DNA of 32,256 nucleotides from Crocinitomicaceae bacterium (lineage in GTDB: Bacteria > Bacteroidota > Bacteroidia > Flavobacteriales_D > Sanyastnellaceae). Of this stretch, positions 1 through 10,900 are shown one piece after another; position 1 is the stretch's first letter, and every line of letters starts with the position of its first letter. The position numbers and the translations under genes are program-made. The notes under the pieces are model-generated. The model saw nothing but the letters and a program-made list of their open reading frames with translations. It did no database searches and was not told where the DNA came from. Location: positions 1 through 32,256 of the forward strand of contig NZGF01000009.1 in the NCBI GenBank assembly GCA_002690915.1, in the 5' to 3' direction.

Positions 1-64
1 AAAAGTTTATTATATTACAATAAAGGTGCCCACTAAAGCATCAAATATATCGACAAAACAACTT

Positions 65-72
65 TATTTTTG
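65..72 (+). promoter_or_regulatory. Putative -7 promoter element of the FISUMP gene
   Basis: TATTTTTG matches the Bacteroidota -7 consensus TAnnTTTG exactly and lies 28 bases before the ATG at 100. No convincing -33 TTTG is seen at the usual distance upstream, so this rests on one box only. Confidence 0.35.
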
Positions 73-99
73 TATATTGGAGTTTAATCTTGTGGTCAA

Positions 100-219
100 A
101 TGTATGCTTCCAGCCCCAAACGGCTACAATTCGCCGGACTTCTGCTCGTTTTGTCGATAAGCCTCAGTTTCACTTCCCTCCTTGCCCAAAGCGAACTGGA
201 TGACGCAGTGCCCTATTAA
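100..219 (+). pseudogene. Signal-peptide leader of the FISUMP gene, ended by in-frame TAA
   Basis: An ATG at 100 opens a 39-codon frame that encodes a typical Sec signal peptide: basic KR at residues 7-8, a hydrophobic core at about 11-28, and a likely cleavage site LLA-Q at 29/30. The frame ends at TAA (217-219). The same reading frame continues without another stop through 220-279 into the FISUMP coding region that starts with ATG at 280. The two parts therefore look like one gene of about 514 codons split by a single nonsense codon. A C-to-T change of CAA (Gln) to TAA would explain it. The leader is too short to be a gene of its own. It could also be a sequencing error, or a stop that is read through. 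Confidence 0.65.
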
Positions 220-279
220 GGGGATACACTAATATCCAATCCCAACCAGTTTCGGGTATCCTCTGAAGGTAATGTTCTT

Positions 280-1644
280 ATGGATTGCGATTGGCCAAGG
301 ATGATGTCTATGATTCGTGATTTGGAGGAACGAATTGCCGGAGTGAACTCTACCGACACATTATATGGACAATACTTCACTGGATCTGTTGTCGGAAATG
401 TGCTGCACATGACGCATGATTGTGCAGTTTTACGCGACACAATTTTGGCATTACAAGTGACATATGATAATGCGCTCACTCCCAAGATTTTGTCTACCAC
501 CATCGCAGGAGTCTCGGACTCCACGGTAATTATTGATTGTTCTTTCCAAGGCAGCACAGTGACGTCTATGGGCTACAAATTTGCCGATAACGATTGGACC
601 AACCCACTAACGTTGAACGCACCAGATTTGGTAACACCAAGAAAGGATACCATACCGGATGATGATTTTTCGTTGACTTTCAGTGCTGCGAAAACTTATT
701 ATGTCCATGCTTTTGTGACTGATGGGTCCGAAACGATATCAGGTGATACCCTCACATTTACAACCCTCGCTCAAGTTCAATCATCGTCACCAACACCGGG
801 CTATACAACAGTTGATTTGGCGGGAGCGGTAAGTGGCGAATCCGTTCAATCATCAGGATTTTACTGGAGTGATCAATCGGACTTGACCGGAGCGACGGAT
901 GTTTCAGTGTCGCCTGTTGCAGGTGAAGTGACTTACAAGTTGACGGGGCTAGCGCAAGCAGACACAATTTATTTCACGACCTATGCGACCAATGAGAATG
1001 GTGATTATAACTACGGCGATACGTTGAAAGTTGGCACTCGATCGTGTACTTCTCCGACCATGGATGATTACACCTACGGCACGGCACTCATTTTCGAGAA
1101 ATGTTGGCTCTCGGAAAACCTGCGAACGAGCGAATACCAAGACGGCAGTGCCATTCCGAAAATAGAAGCTGATGCGGCTTGGGCGTCGGATAGTAACGGT
1201 GGACAGGCGATATACAACAACGACAACACAACATTTTACGCAGATTACGGACGATTGTACAATTGGTACGCAGTGAACAACGCGAAAGGTCTGTGCCCAA
1301 CCGGTTGGAGCGTTCCCACAAAAGGGGAATATGAAGCGTTGATTGATAGCTTGGGAGGAGCGAGTGTCGCAGCAGGGTTTCTCAAAGCTGCTCCGTCGGA
1401 TTCAGTTGCATGGAATGGAACGAATGATTACGGATTTACCATGGTCGACGGCGGAGGCAGGTTGGCTGATGGTGTATTTATCCTTCAACCGGACAATGCA
1501 TTTCTGTGGACATCATCAGCACATCCTTCAGAGACGAGCGATGCATTTTCGATTAACTTCTTGGATAGCTATGGTCCAACGACCCTTACAATTCAAGATC
1601 CAGATCAGAATTCGGGAATGTCCGTTCGGTGCATTAAGGATTAG
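280..1644 (+). CDS. FISUMP-domain surface protein (body of an interrupted gene)
   Basis: This is the 454-residue body of a secreted protein ending in a Fibrobacter succinogenes major paralogous (FISUMP) domain, a family of unknown function common in Bacteroidota exported proteins. Residues about 5-25 form a short helical stretch. Residues about 68-165 and 166-254 look like two fibronectin-III-like modules. The FISUMP domain runs from about 264 to 454, with the family's hallmark CWLSENLRTSEYQDG, GRLYNWYAV, LCPTGWSVPT and the closing SVRCIKD. ATG 280 is probably not the original start: codons 220-279 are open in the same frame and join it to a signal peptide at 100-216, separated only by TAA 217-219. 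As it stands, the body would have no signal peptide and could not be exported, so the gene may be a recent pseudogene. No T9SS sorting domain is present. Repeat copy A lies just downstream. Confidence 0.8.
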   Translation: MDCDWPRMMSMIRDLEERIAGVNSTDTLYGQYFTGSVVGNVLHMTHDCAVLRDTILALQVTYDNALTPKILSTTIAGVSDSTVIIDCSFQGSTVTSMGYKFADNDWTNPLTLNAPDLVTPRKDTIPDDDFSLTFSAAKTYYVHAFVTDGSETISGDTLTFTTLAQVQSSSPTPGYTTVDLAGAVSGESVQSSGFYWSDQSDLTGATDVSVSPVAGEVTYKLTGLAQADTIYFTTYATNENGDYNYGDTLKVGTRSCTSPTMDDYTYGTALIFEKCWLSENLRTSEYQDGSAIPKIEADAAWASDSNGGQAIYNNDNTTFYADYGRLYNWYAVNNAKGLCPTGWSVPTKGEYEALIDSLGGASVAAGFLKAAPSDSVAWNGTNDYGFTMVDGGGRLADGVFILQPDNAFLWTSSAHPSETSDAFSINFLDSYGPTTLTIQDPDQNSGMSVRCIKD

Positions 1645-1767
1645 GTCATTCCGTCGATTCAAGTTCTATCGAAGTCATCGCTGCTCGAATTGGGTGGCAG
1701 CACGGAAGCAGCTTGATGGAAATAAGATCTCCTGCTTACTGATTGCTGAATCCGAAGAATACAGGCC

Positions 1768-1850
1768 ATCGAGGTTAGCGAATAAAGAGTTCGAGAACTG
1801 TCCCGCTTCGGTGACCATTGGTATCGTTGCAACGATGCGGGATCTCCCAG
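1768..1850 (+). repeat. Dispersed intergenic repeat, copy A (degenerate hairpin)
   Basis: The segment starting near ATCGAGGTTAGC and containing GAACTGTCCCGCT is related to copy B at 4861-4952, about 80% identical over the first 48 bp by eye, and more distantly to copy C at 11894-11980. The terminator stem of copies B and C has decayed here. What remains is a perfect 14-bp palindrome, ATCGTTGCAACGAT, at 1823-1836, at the place of the loop in the other copies. The copy ends a few bases before the acnB stop codon (complement of 1856-1858). Confidence 0.7.
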
Positions 1851-1855
1851 TGTAC

Positions 1856-4657
1856 TTAGTAAGAAAGTAGGTGACCAGGCTTCGCAGTAATACTGCTTTT
1901 CGGGGGAGCAAATTGTGTCAATTTAATTCCTTTTACGGAATACCGATATTCTTCCAGTGTGGGTGTCCTTCCAAGAATAGCTGAAAGAACGACAACCGGT
2001 GTTGAAGCAAGAAGCGATTCACCTTTTTTTCGATCGGTATCTGCTACAACTCTCCCCTGGAACAATCGGGTTGACGTAGCCATAACCGTATCACCTTTCT
2101 CAGCTTTTTCTTGATTACCCATGCACAAATTGCAACCAGGACGCTCGAGGTACAAGATGTTATCGTATTCGAGGCGGGCGACAGTCTTGGGATTGGCGTC
2201 GTTAAATTCGAAACCCGAGTATTTCTGTAGAATTTCCCAATCCCCTTCCTGCTTCAGCTCTTCTATGATATTATACGTTGGCGCTGTGACCACCAGAGGA
2301 GCATGAAATTTAACCTCTCCGTATAGTTCCTCGAGATTCTTGAGCATTTTCGCCACCACCTTTATATCACCTTTGTGGACCATGCAAGAGCCTACAAATC
2401 CAAGGTCAACATGCTTATTGCCTTCATAAAATGAAAGCTCACGGATGGTGTCATGGGTGTAGCGTTTGGAGACATCGTCATTGTTTACGTCGGGATCAGC
2501 AATCATAGGCTCATTTATGATGTCCAAATCCACTACAAACTCAGCATGGTATTTTGCACTTGCATCAGGGGCTAGTGGAGGCCGCGCCCCGGATTTTATT
2601 TCAGAAATTCTCGCATTTGCTTTATCAACGAGGCCCTGAAGGACATGTTGATCGTTGTCCATGCCCTTGAGAATCATTATCTCAATGCGGTTCCGTGCTA
2701 TTTCAAGCGATTTCACGAGGGTTTCGGATTCCGATATGCATATCGCTGCCTTAGCTTTCATTTCTGCTGTCCAGTCAGTGAAAGTAAATGCTTGGTCAGC
2801 TAAGAGTGTTCCAATATGGACTTCAATTATTCTGCCTTGAAACACGTTTTCCCCTTGGAAGTGCTCGAGCATTTGGGATTGTGTGGCATGCACCACATCG
2901 CGAAAATCCATATGGTCTGCCATCTTTCCTTTGAAAGTGACTTTGACTGACTCAGGTATCGGCATGGAGGCTTCACCTGTCGCTAACGCGAGAGCAACTG
3001 TTCCCGAGTCTGCTCCAAAGGCGACACCTTTGGACATCCTTGTATGAGAGTCTCCCCCAATTATGATGGCCCAGTCATCAACGGTTAAGTCGTTGAGCAC
3101 TTTATGGATGACATCAGTTAATGGATGATATGAGTCCCTTGGATCGCGTCCCGTAATGAGGCCAAAATCCTGCATGAAAGACATGAGTCTCGGGGTATTC
3201 GCTTGCGCCTTTGTGTCCCACACCGAGGCCGTATGACATCCTGATTGATATCCGGCATCCACAATTGGGGAAATGACTTTAGCCGCCATCATTTCCAGTT
3301 CTTGGGATGTCATTAGCCCTGTTGTGTCCTGTGAACCAACAATATTCACTTCAACCCTCACATACGAGCCAGCATGAAGCACAGCACCGGAAGTCCCTAC
3401 AGCATTTTTATTGAATATTTTTTCTACAGCTGTAAGCCCTTGATTTTCATTGGATATTTCTTTCGATGGGGCATAAATGGTTGGGGCGGTTATCCCCAGA
3501 GTTTCTGCAGCAAAAGATTGCAGCTTTTTCCCAAAAACAATAGCATAGGAGCCTTTCGCTCTTATGAATTCCATTTTTTGAGGTGTGAGTGCAGAGGAAA
3601 TATCAATGAGCTCGTTGCGGTCCTGATCGTATAACTTCTTGGTCTTCGTATTGATGGTCAAAACCGTTCCCGTGTCTACAGAGAATTTCTTCTTCAGCAC
3701 AGGTTCACCTTCATCATCCATCACCAATTCGCCTGCATCGTCGTATTGTTTTTCCCAATTTTGCAGGTCGACACCAATGCCACCGGTGACTCCTACGGTT
3801 GTCAAAAATATTGGTGATATTCCGTTGGTTCCCCCTACAATTGGAGCGATATTGATGAAGGGCACGTATGGACTCGATGGCTTTCCAATCCAGAGCGCTA
3901 CATTGTTAACACCCGACATTCTCGACGACCCTACTCCCATGGTCCCTTTCTCGGCGAGTAGCATTACCTGCTTATCTGGATGCGCTTTTTTAAGCATGAG
4001 GAGCTCTTCTTGGCGTTGTTCGTCAAATTCGAACATGCATTGGCCATGGAGTTCCCTATCCGCTCTTGAGTGAGCTTCTTTTCCAGGTGACAAGAGATCC
4101 GTTGAAATGTCTCCGATTCCAGCAACGTAGGTGACGATTTTGATTTCTTCGTCAACCTCGGGTAGGTTGGTAAAAAACTCAGCCCGGGCATAGCTGCTTA
4201 ATAAGTCCTCGACAATTGGGTTTTTCGATTTGAAAGCCTCTCTAAGTCTTGCCATATCCGCTTCGTACAGAAAGACTTGAGTTTTCAGTACCTCAGCGGC
4301 TTTCTCAGCGATGGATTTGTCTTCAGTTAAGGCTAGATCAATCAATGCCTCAACAGAGGGACCGCCTTTCATGTGAGAAAGCTGTTCAAAGGCAAAATCT
4401 GATGAAATTTCTTCTGTGGTACAATGCCCAAGAATAATTTCCTTTAGAAACGCGGACTTTACAGCCGCTGCATCGGTTGTCCCTGGTAGGATATTGTACA
4501 TAAAATAGTGCAACGAGTCCTCCCGATGCACGTGGGTTTTATCCCTTATTTGAGCTACAATTTCTGCGGTTAGGTTTTTTCCAACAATTGGCAGAGGGCT
4601 AAGTCCATTGCTTTTCCTTTCCTCTACCTCCCCTAAATATTCTGCGTAATGATTCAT
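1856..4657 (-). CDS. acnB: Aconitate hydratase B (bifunctional with 2-methylisocitrate dehydratase)
   Basis: This is a 933-residue AcnB-type aconitase, which interconverts citrate and isocitrate in the TCA cycle and in this family can also act on 2-methylisocitrate. The N-terminal HEAT-like domain (about 1-160) is recognisable by the segment around LSHMKGGPSVEALIDLAL. It is followed by the swivel domain and the catalytic aconitase core. The three Fe-S ligands appear as Cys758 (GFVGSCMV) and Cys842/Cys845 (RPGCNLCMGNQ). Length is slightly above the usual 860-930. The first Met matches the family N-terminus. GGAGG lies only two bases before the ATG, too close for a classical Shine-Dalgarno site. 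The gene stands alone, with repeat copy A directly after its stop and copy B about 200 bp upstream of its start. No terminator with a U-run follows the stop on the minus strand. Confidence 0.97.
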   Translation of the reverse strand: MNHYAEYLGEVEERKSNGLSPLPIVGKNLTAEIVAQIRDKTHVHREDSLHYFMYNILPGTTDAAAVKSAFLKEIILGHCTTEEISSDFAFEQLSHMKGGPSVEALIDLALTEDKSIAEKAAEVLKTQVFLYEADMARLREAFKSKNPIVEDLLSSYARAEFFTNLPEVDEEIKIVTYVAGIGDISTDLLSPGKEAHSRADRELHGQCMFEFDEQRQEELLMLKKAHPDKQVMLLAEKGTMGVGSSRMSGVNNVALWIGKPSSPYVPFINIAPIVGGTNGISPIFLTTVGVTGGIGVDLQNWEKQYDDAGELVMDDEGEPVLKKKFSVDTGTVLTINTKTKKLYDQDRNELIDISSALTPQKMEFIRAKGSYAIVFGKKLQSFAAETLGITAPTIYAPSKEISNENQGLTAVEKIFNKNAVGTSGAVLHAGSYVRVEVNIVGSQDTTGLMTSQELEMMAAKVISPIVDAGYQSGCHTASVWDTKAQANTPRLMSFMQDFGLITGRDPRDSYHPLTDVIHKVLNDLTVDDWAIIIGGDSHTRMSKGVAFGADSGTVALALATGEASMPIPESVKVTFKGKMADHMDFRDVVHATQSQMLEHFQGENVFQGRIIEVHIGTLLADQAFTFTDWTAEMKAKAAICISESETLVKSLEIARNRIEIMILKGMDNDQHVLQGLVDKANARISEIKSGARPPLAPDASAKYHAEFVVDLDIINEPMIADPDVNNDDVSKRYTHDTIRELSFYEGNKHVDLGFVGSCMVHKGDIKVVAKMLKNLEELYGEVKFHAPLVVTAPTYNIIEELKQEGDWEILQKYSGFEFNDANPKTVARLEYDNILYLERPGCNLCMGNQEKAEKGDTVMATSTRLFQGRVVADTDRKKGESLLASTPVVVLSAILGRTPTLEEYRYSVKGIKLTQFAPPKSSITAKPGHLLSY

Positions 4658-4860
4658 GACCTCCGTAGCACTTTCAGCAGGTGTAAAATTAGTGAATTTC
4701 GCTTAATTATTTCTCCTAAACGAAGCGACGAAATATATGCAGAGCAGCGACGTACAGAACTTCGGAGAAGATGTAAAAAGGCTCACGAATAGACATCAAT
4801 AGGCTCATAGATTTCGCCAAATATTACGTGTCCAAGGTGTTTCTTCAATGCCTTAAGTCT

Positions 4861-4952
4861 ATCGAGGTTAGCAAATAGGAGGGTTCGTGAACTGTCCCGC
4901 TCCGGCTACCAAACGGGAGATTGCAGCGATTCGGTCTCCCGTTTTTTGGTTT
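4861..4952 (+). repeat. Dispersed intergenic repeat, copy B
   Basis: This copy runs from ATCGAGGTTAGCAAATAGG through GAACTGTCCCGCTCCGG to a strong hairpin and T-run. It aligns with copy A (1768-1850) over its whole length and with copy C (11894-11980) over most of it. The GTTCGTGAACTGTCCCGCT part resembles the T-arm and acceptor end of a tRNA such as the tRNA-Gly at 14574-14646, but no tRNA 5' half is present. The three copies share one orientation. Confidence 0.75.
4911..4947 (+). terminator. Rho-independent terminator hairpin inside repeat copy B
   Basis: AAACGGGAGA (4911-4920) pairs perfectly over 10 bp with TCTCCCGTTT (4935-4944) around a 14-base loop, and the T-run extends to 4947. It is built to stop plus-strand transcription, although both flanking genes are on the minus strand. 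On the minus strand the stem is followed by only TTTGG, so it would be a weak terminator for the giant gene. Confidence 0.75.
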
Positions 4953-4976
4953 AAGGCCATGAATTTGTCACCTCTC

Positions 4977-7900
4977 TCATTCGCAATTGGCACCGAATTC
5001 GCTTAAGACCATGAGCAAGTCGCTCACGTTCGTCGTGCCGTCTTCGTTGACGTCGGTGGGACATGTTTCGCTGTTATTCTCTTCAGATTCTGTACTGTCA
5101 GCACTTCCGCAAACACCGGGCGTCCAACTAATAACCCCACCCATATTGATTGCGTAGCAAAGGTTGATGTAGGTGATTCCATTGCATCCACAGACCTCAT
5201 CAAGTTCACTTCCACAAGCACTGCTCGTGTTGATGAGCCCAGGTGCAACGCAATAGGAACAACTGCCATCATCCAAAGTGGCTTCTGGATCGAAATTACT
5301 AGCTGAGGCATCCATGCACCCTGGATTTTCCTCCGGTCCACACAAAGGGAGATCCAAGCAGTATTGAAAGCTGCAGCACTCGACCAGCTCACCGAGGGGT
5401 GAGGCCTCATGAAGCACAATGTCAATGCAGAAAGGACTACTAGCGTTCGTAAATGGACTTAGTAAATCCCCAAACGCAATGAGGTCGCCATGAGCAACTG
5501 TACCAACAGAATTGATGTCACTGATCAATCCGTTGACCCCGGGGTAAATGAATTCGACGTACCCTACCGTTGTCATTGAATTGTTCAGGATGCCGGCTTC
5601 GAAGTACCATTGGTCATCCAGGCAAACGACATCAAACCATTCAACCGTTGCGCATTCATCATCACATCCCGGCATGGGGACGCATGCCTCCACGATGCAA
5701 CACATCGTCTCCGGATTGAGGGTCGGATTGTCTTCATGCGAACTCACGATCAGGCAAAGCTCGTCTTCAGGATCGAAGTCCAATAAACCAAAGCTGAATG
5801 TTTGACAATCCCCTGGCTGAATTCCTGCCCCTCCGAGGTCGAAGACAGAAGGCGTGATTTGTGCATTCATGTCATTCGATACAGACACTGAGAAATAACC
5901 GATTTCAAAGTTCGATAAGGGGTTGTTGCACACTTCAAAATTGACATCATAGCCATCCTCAAGCGGTGTGCACTCGATGGATTCTACTGAGATGTTCATG
6001 CATGCAGTGGGTTCGGATATCGAAGCACTGGGGCAAGAAAAGCCATCGTTGGAGCTCAGGGGTCCTGAATTGGTGTCAAAAACGGGCATTCCGATTCCTG
6101 ATGACGCATCCAATTGATACGTATTGTCACTAGAGGGGCCAATCCAACTGTTGCAGGTACAAAAAATCGATCCGTTTATATCGGTGTACGCGGCACCCCA
6201 ATTGGAGCAGTTTAACCCGCTTCCACCTACGGCGTCACCTGGATTTCCGACATATTCCGTCATGCCATTCGAGGGGTCAATCCACACCAATTGCTGCATG
6301 TTTTTGTCGACCCCGTAAAACCGCCCGTCTGCATGTCTCAGGGCAAAATCAGCCTGTGAAGCCTGCGCGGCATTTCCGTTCAAGAAGTAGGTATAAACTA
6401 CGGTCCTTGTTACTACGTCGACAACATTTACCCAGTTCTTTTCTCCTTGCCTGACGTGGAGCAGGTGGAATGTCAAGGATGGGGGCAACGGAATTCCGGC
6501 ATTTGTCCATGCCGCAGCTACGGTAGAAACCGCATCCGATTGGTTGATTTTGGTGAAATCACCTTGGTCGGATAAGATTTTCAATGCACCGAGATTTGTT
6601 CCTGAAGTAGGGTGGAAGTCCACGTCTTGGGCGAATACATTGAGAGGGTGGTTTTGGACCTGACCGAGGTCCTCAACACACCCATCCGCTCCGATTCGGA
6701 CGAGAACGATGTCATCATCTGCATCTCGAGCAAACCCGTATGCATAGTTGTCCGCTTCGTTGTAACCTACAGCGTTCATGCTGTCTTCCGCATCAGATGG
6801 TGCGTTATTGCCATCATCGTAATTGAAGGGCAATGTGGTCCATGATCCAGGGTCATAGGGGTTAAAGGAGCCTACTTGCCCTTGCCCTCCAAACACCTGG
6901 TAGAGGTTTTCCTCACAGGCTATTGGCTCACATTCCGTTGAGTCCTCCTCGCATTCAAACCAAAGCTCATCTCCGCACACGGAGGTCGTGTCATTATAAA
7001 GGCTTATCTCCACGGAAACAGCTCCAAGAACAGGTAAATCAGGACAAATTGTGATGATGTCAGTCAGTGGGCCTGAAGGGATGTTTCCGAGGTTGTGGCT
7101 CAATGTAATCCGCATGGGCTCGATAACATCAATCGAATAATTTGGATCGATAAGATCGAAATCGCAGGGATGTCCGGGTGTATGAAAGTCAAGGATGTTT
7201 GTAAAAGTGGTGCTGTTATTCTCAAGGGATAACGTGTGACAGCACTCTTCTCCTATCGGGTAGGCACTAAAATTGAATTCACAGTTACACTCTTCAAGTG
7301 TAAACTCGAGGGTGTTCGAAGTGCTAAAACATCCGAAGTCGTTGCTTGCAGTGAGTGCATAATTCCCCGACTGATTCAGTACGGTACACGAGTCGGTTTC
7401 CCCGGGAATCGCACTTCCATTGAAGTGCCACTGGTATAAGTTCAAATCACCTGGGCCGCAGATTTCCACTGGATCACAGGATGAATAACATCCGCTCGGC
7501 ACGGTGCACAAATCAGGGGTGGGGTTGACTTCGAACGTTTCAGTATGCGAGCAGCCTGCAGTGTCGTAGCCCGTGCAGGTGTAGATACCCGCATTCCATG
7601 TTTGAATTTCTGGGCCATTTTGTCCGGTGTTCCAATAAAAGTCAATTGCACTAAAGGCACCTTGGTTGAGGACCTCGATGGTCACCTCTTCTCCGGCGCA
7701 AGGGGGGTTGTTTTGAGAAGTGAGATCGAACATAACACCCATTGCCCACTCGGTCGTCATGGCATCTGATGAATGAATGCAACCGCTTCCATCGGTGACC
7801 TCGAGGTGAATCTCAACGAGGTGAGGTGCGGTTCCGAAATAATCAAATGACGCTTGATTTGAAGCCGCCAATACGCCGTCTACGTACCAGGTCGGATTGT

Positions 7901-10900
7901 TGAAAAAGCCGCTGTAAGCGTACGTTGCAGTCCCATCACCGCACATGAGCGTTGGGCCTGAGAAGTAAATCTCCTCTTCCTGCAGTGTTTGTACCAATAC
8001 CGGATCGGATTGCACTGTACATCCCTGGTATTCACCTTCAACGGTATAGGTCCCTGCATAGACTGCTAATTGATTCAGGGTGGGGTCGATGGGCGCCCCG
8101 AAGGCGTCTTCGTTCAGTCCTGTTCCATATTCGTCCATCCATTGGTACGAGGTGAAATTCGAGGAGGAAGCGGTGAGGAGCGCAATTCCTGGATCTGGAC
8201 ACACGATTCCCGGATCGGGATCGGTATCTAGGGCAAGGGCCGGAGGATTGACGACGGTGATGGTAAAGGTCTGTGAACTGCTGCAACCCAAAACGTCGAA
8301 TGCGGTGATTTCAATTTCATCGTACACCGCTGGGAGTGGCTGATTCATGACGTAAGTCATCTCGTTCCCGCCCTCAATTTCCAGTCCATCGGGGAATGCC
8401 CAGAAGTAACTCACTGCATTGGTGGCGCTAGTAGTAAACAATTCCTCAGTGCCAACACAAACAGGACTGTCATAGGATAAAGAAGGAGTACCCACAGAGC
8501 TTAGGGTAATTTGTTCCAAGGTCGTCGCTGTGCACCCGGCCGCATCTGTCACTGTTAATTCCACGTCGTGTGTTAAGCCTGAACTGGGGGAATATGTGTG
8601 CGATGGGTTTTGTTGGTTGGAGGTTGTGCCATCGCCAAAATCCCATTCCCACTGGATGATTGAATTGTTCGGGTTTGGGTTCTGTAGGTAAGTTGAAAAA
8701 TCATTGAACTGAACCTCTAAACACCCAGTTATCGCATGATTGAAGGCAGCTGCAACCGGGATGCATACACCAATATCTTCGGTAATTTCGCACGTTTGAT
8801 TGGGATCGTTGGCATCTGCGACCTCTGCGGTGACCGAGATGATGTAGCAAGACGCTGCACCATAGATGTGGAAGCTGGAAGCGGTCGATGGTGAGCCATC
8901 ACCGAAATTGTAGCTCGCATTCGTAGCGGAAGTCGCGCCCATGACAACTTCCACAAAATTACACGATTGGTTAAAAGCAAGGTCTAAGGGTTCGGATGGT
9001 GTGCAGCCTCCAGTGCCAGTACCGGTCCCGGGACCTCCAGGACAATTATTTTCAACAACGCTAAAAGAATCACTTGCGGTGCAACCTGATGCAGGATCTG
9101 TGACTTGCACGTTGTAGGTATATGTTCCCGGTACATTCTGAATGGCATGGCTGATGGTGCTCGGTCCTGCCGGGCCACCGTTCCAACTGTATTCCCAATT
9201 TGGATTTTCCAGCGTAAACAAATCAATGGTTGTCTGCGGAGCTGGCAGGCAAATTGGATTGGGTTGAGGCGAGGATATGGACGCCGTAGGTCCAGGCCAC
9301 TCGTGCACTTCGAAATAGGCATTTGCCTCACAACCATAGGCGTCGGTGACTTCCAATTCATGCATTCCGGCCTGTCCTACAGTGTAAATAATTGAATTGC
9401 TTGATATGCCGTTTGGCGCTATCCATTGGTAAGAAGCAAACCCGGAGGTTCCTGTCAAAGTCACCGGTTGATTGAGTGGGTTCGCTCCGGAACAGAACAG
9501 TCCCGCTTGAGTGATACCGGGGGTTGATGCGTCATGGACCACAACGGCAAAAGAATCTGATTCTGTGAGGTCACAGATGTTCGAAGTGGCATGAACGGTT
9601 GCACTTCCTGCTCCCGCTCCCCATTGCACCGTGCAATTCGGTCCTCCTTGCGGAGATATGATGTTTCCTGCTTCAGGCGGGCTTACCGTCCAGCTGAACG
9701 TCTCTCCCGGTTGGATGCTTGTGAGACCGGCATTGTAATCGCTGGTGGAATTGGCGCAAACGGTTCCGGGGCCTTGTATGGAAGGTGTTTGCGGTAGGTC
9801 TAAAGAAAAACTATTGGATTGCGAAGCAGAACAATATGGGCTGATCGTTTGGCTTGCGTACACGGTGATGGTTTGGTTCGTTGCACCGGCATTCCACTCC
9901 ACTGTTGCGCTGGTCCCTGAGCTGCTGAGAACCGTTCCGCCATTCGCATACCACGAATAGAATACATTCCCTGCGGGGTTGTCTATGAAGTAAATCATAG
10001 GCTCATCGGCACAGCCATTGCCCGGTCCCTGAATGGACGGTGCTTCAAGTTCAGTTACAACGACTGTATGGCTGATAATGTCGTTACAGAAGGCACTCGG
10101 GTCAGTGGGGTGTGCAGTGACTGTATAAATTCCTGGTCCGGGCCAATCAATTGTGCACGATAAGCCATTAGTGTTCATGTTGGCGTATGGATCAACAAGC
10201 CATATCGCGTCGCTATTGACATCAAAATGGGATGAAGCCCCGGCACATGCGTTGCCTGAAGGAGGTGCCATGAATTGAAATTCCGGCAAAATGGAGACTT
10301 CCAAGTTTCCGAAGCCCGAACAATCTGGGAATTCGTGGCCATCCACTTGCTGCAAGAATGGGCTATAGTAATAAACTTCAATCAAACCGTACCCGCTGCC
10401 TCCCCACACAACGGTGACTTCATTGTCATTGATTGTATACGATTGCGCTCCTGAAATCATCCAGTCGTACACAACATCCATCCACTTGGGAACAGAATAC
10501 GTTTCCACTTGATTTTCGCATACGACATCAGGGCCGTCAACAAGTGATTGTGTGGATACGATGGGCACCTCGACGAATGTTGGAATGTCGCAGAGGTCGG
10601 GGCAGTTGTATATTGACAATTGCACGGTGCCTGCGGGACCTTCGCCCCAAACCACACATATTTCAGGGCTCCCGTTTCCGTCAATTGCTACACTATTGCC
10701 TTGGCTATCATACGCCTCCCATGCATATTGGGCACCTGGACACCCGGAAGGGGTTGAATAGCAGGCGCTATCTCCTGCACAAAGGGTGGAGATGCATTCA
10801 ATCACCGGACCTTCAATGTCCATGATTTCCATGGAAACGAGGTCTACATCTGTGCAGCAACAAACAACCACTCCAGAATCATTAAAAACGGGAGCCGTGA

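Larger units (their letters stand above)
4658..4976. other. 319-bp intergenic region between acnB and the giant secreted protein gene
   Basis: The first 200 bases (4658-4860) are AT-rich and should hold the acnB promoter on the minus strand. A partial -7 match, TAATTTTA (7 of 8), is read on that strand a few tens of bases before the start. The remainder is repeat copy B with its hairpin. No protein-coding frame is convincing here. Confidence 0.6.

Noticed and set aside
1343-1870. Plus-strand frame of 175 codons overlapping the end of the FISUMP gene
   Set aside because: It lies in another frame of a clear FISUMP domain and then runs into repeat copy A and the acnB end. The composition is that of an out-of-frame shadow.
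4861-4952. Complete tRNA gene in repeat copy B
   Set aside because: Only a T-arm/acceptor-like stretch can be seen. No D-arm, anticodon arm or matching 5' acceptor strand precedes it.
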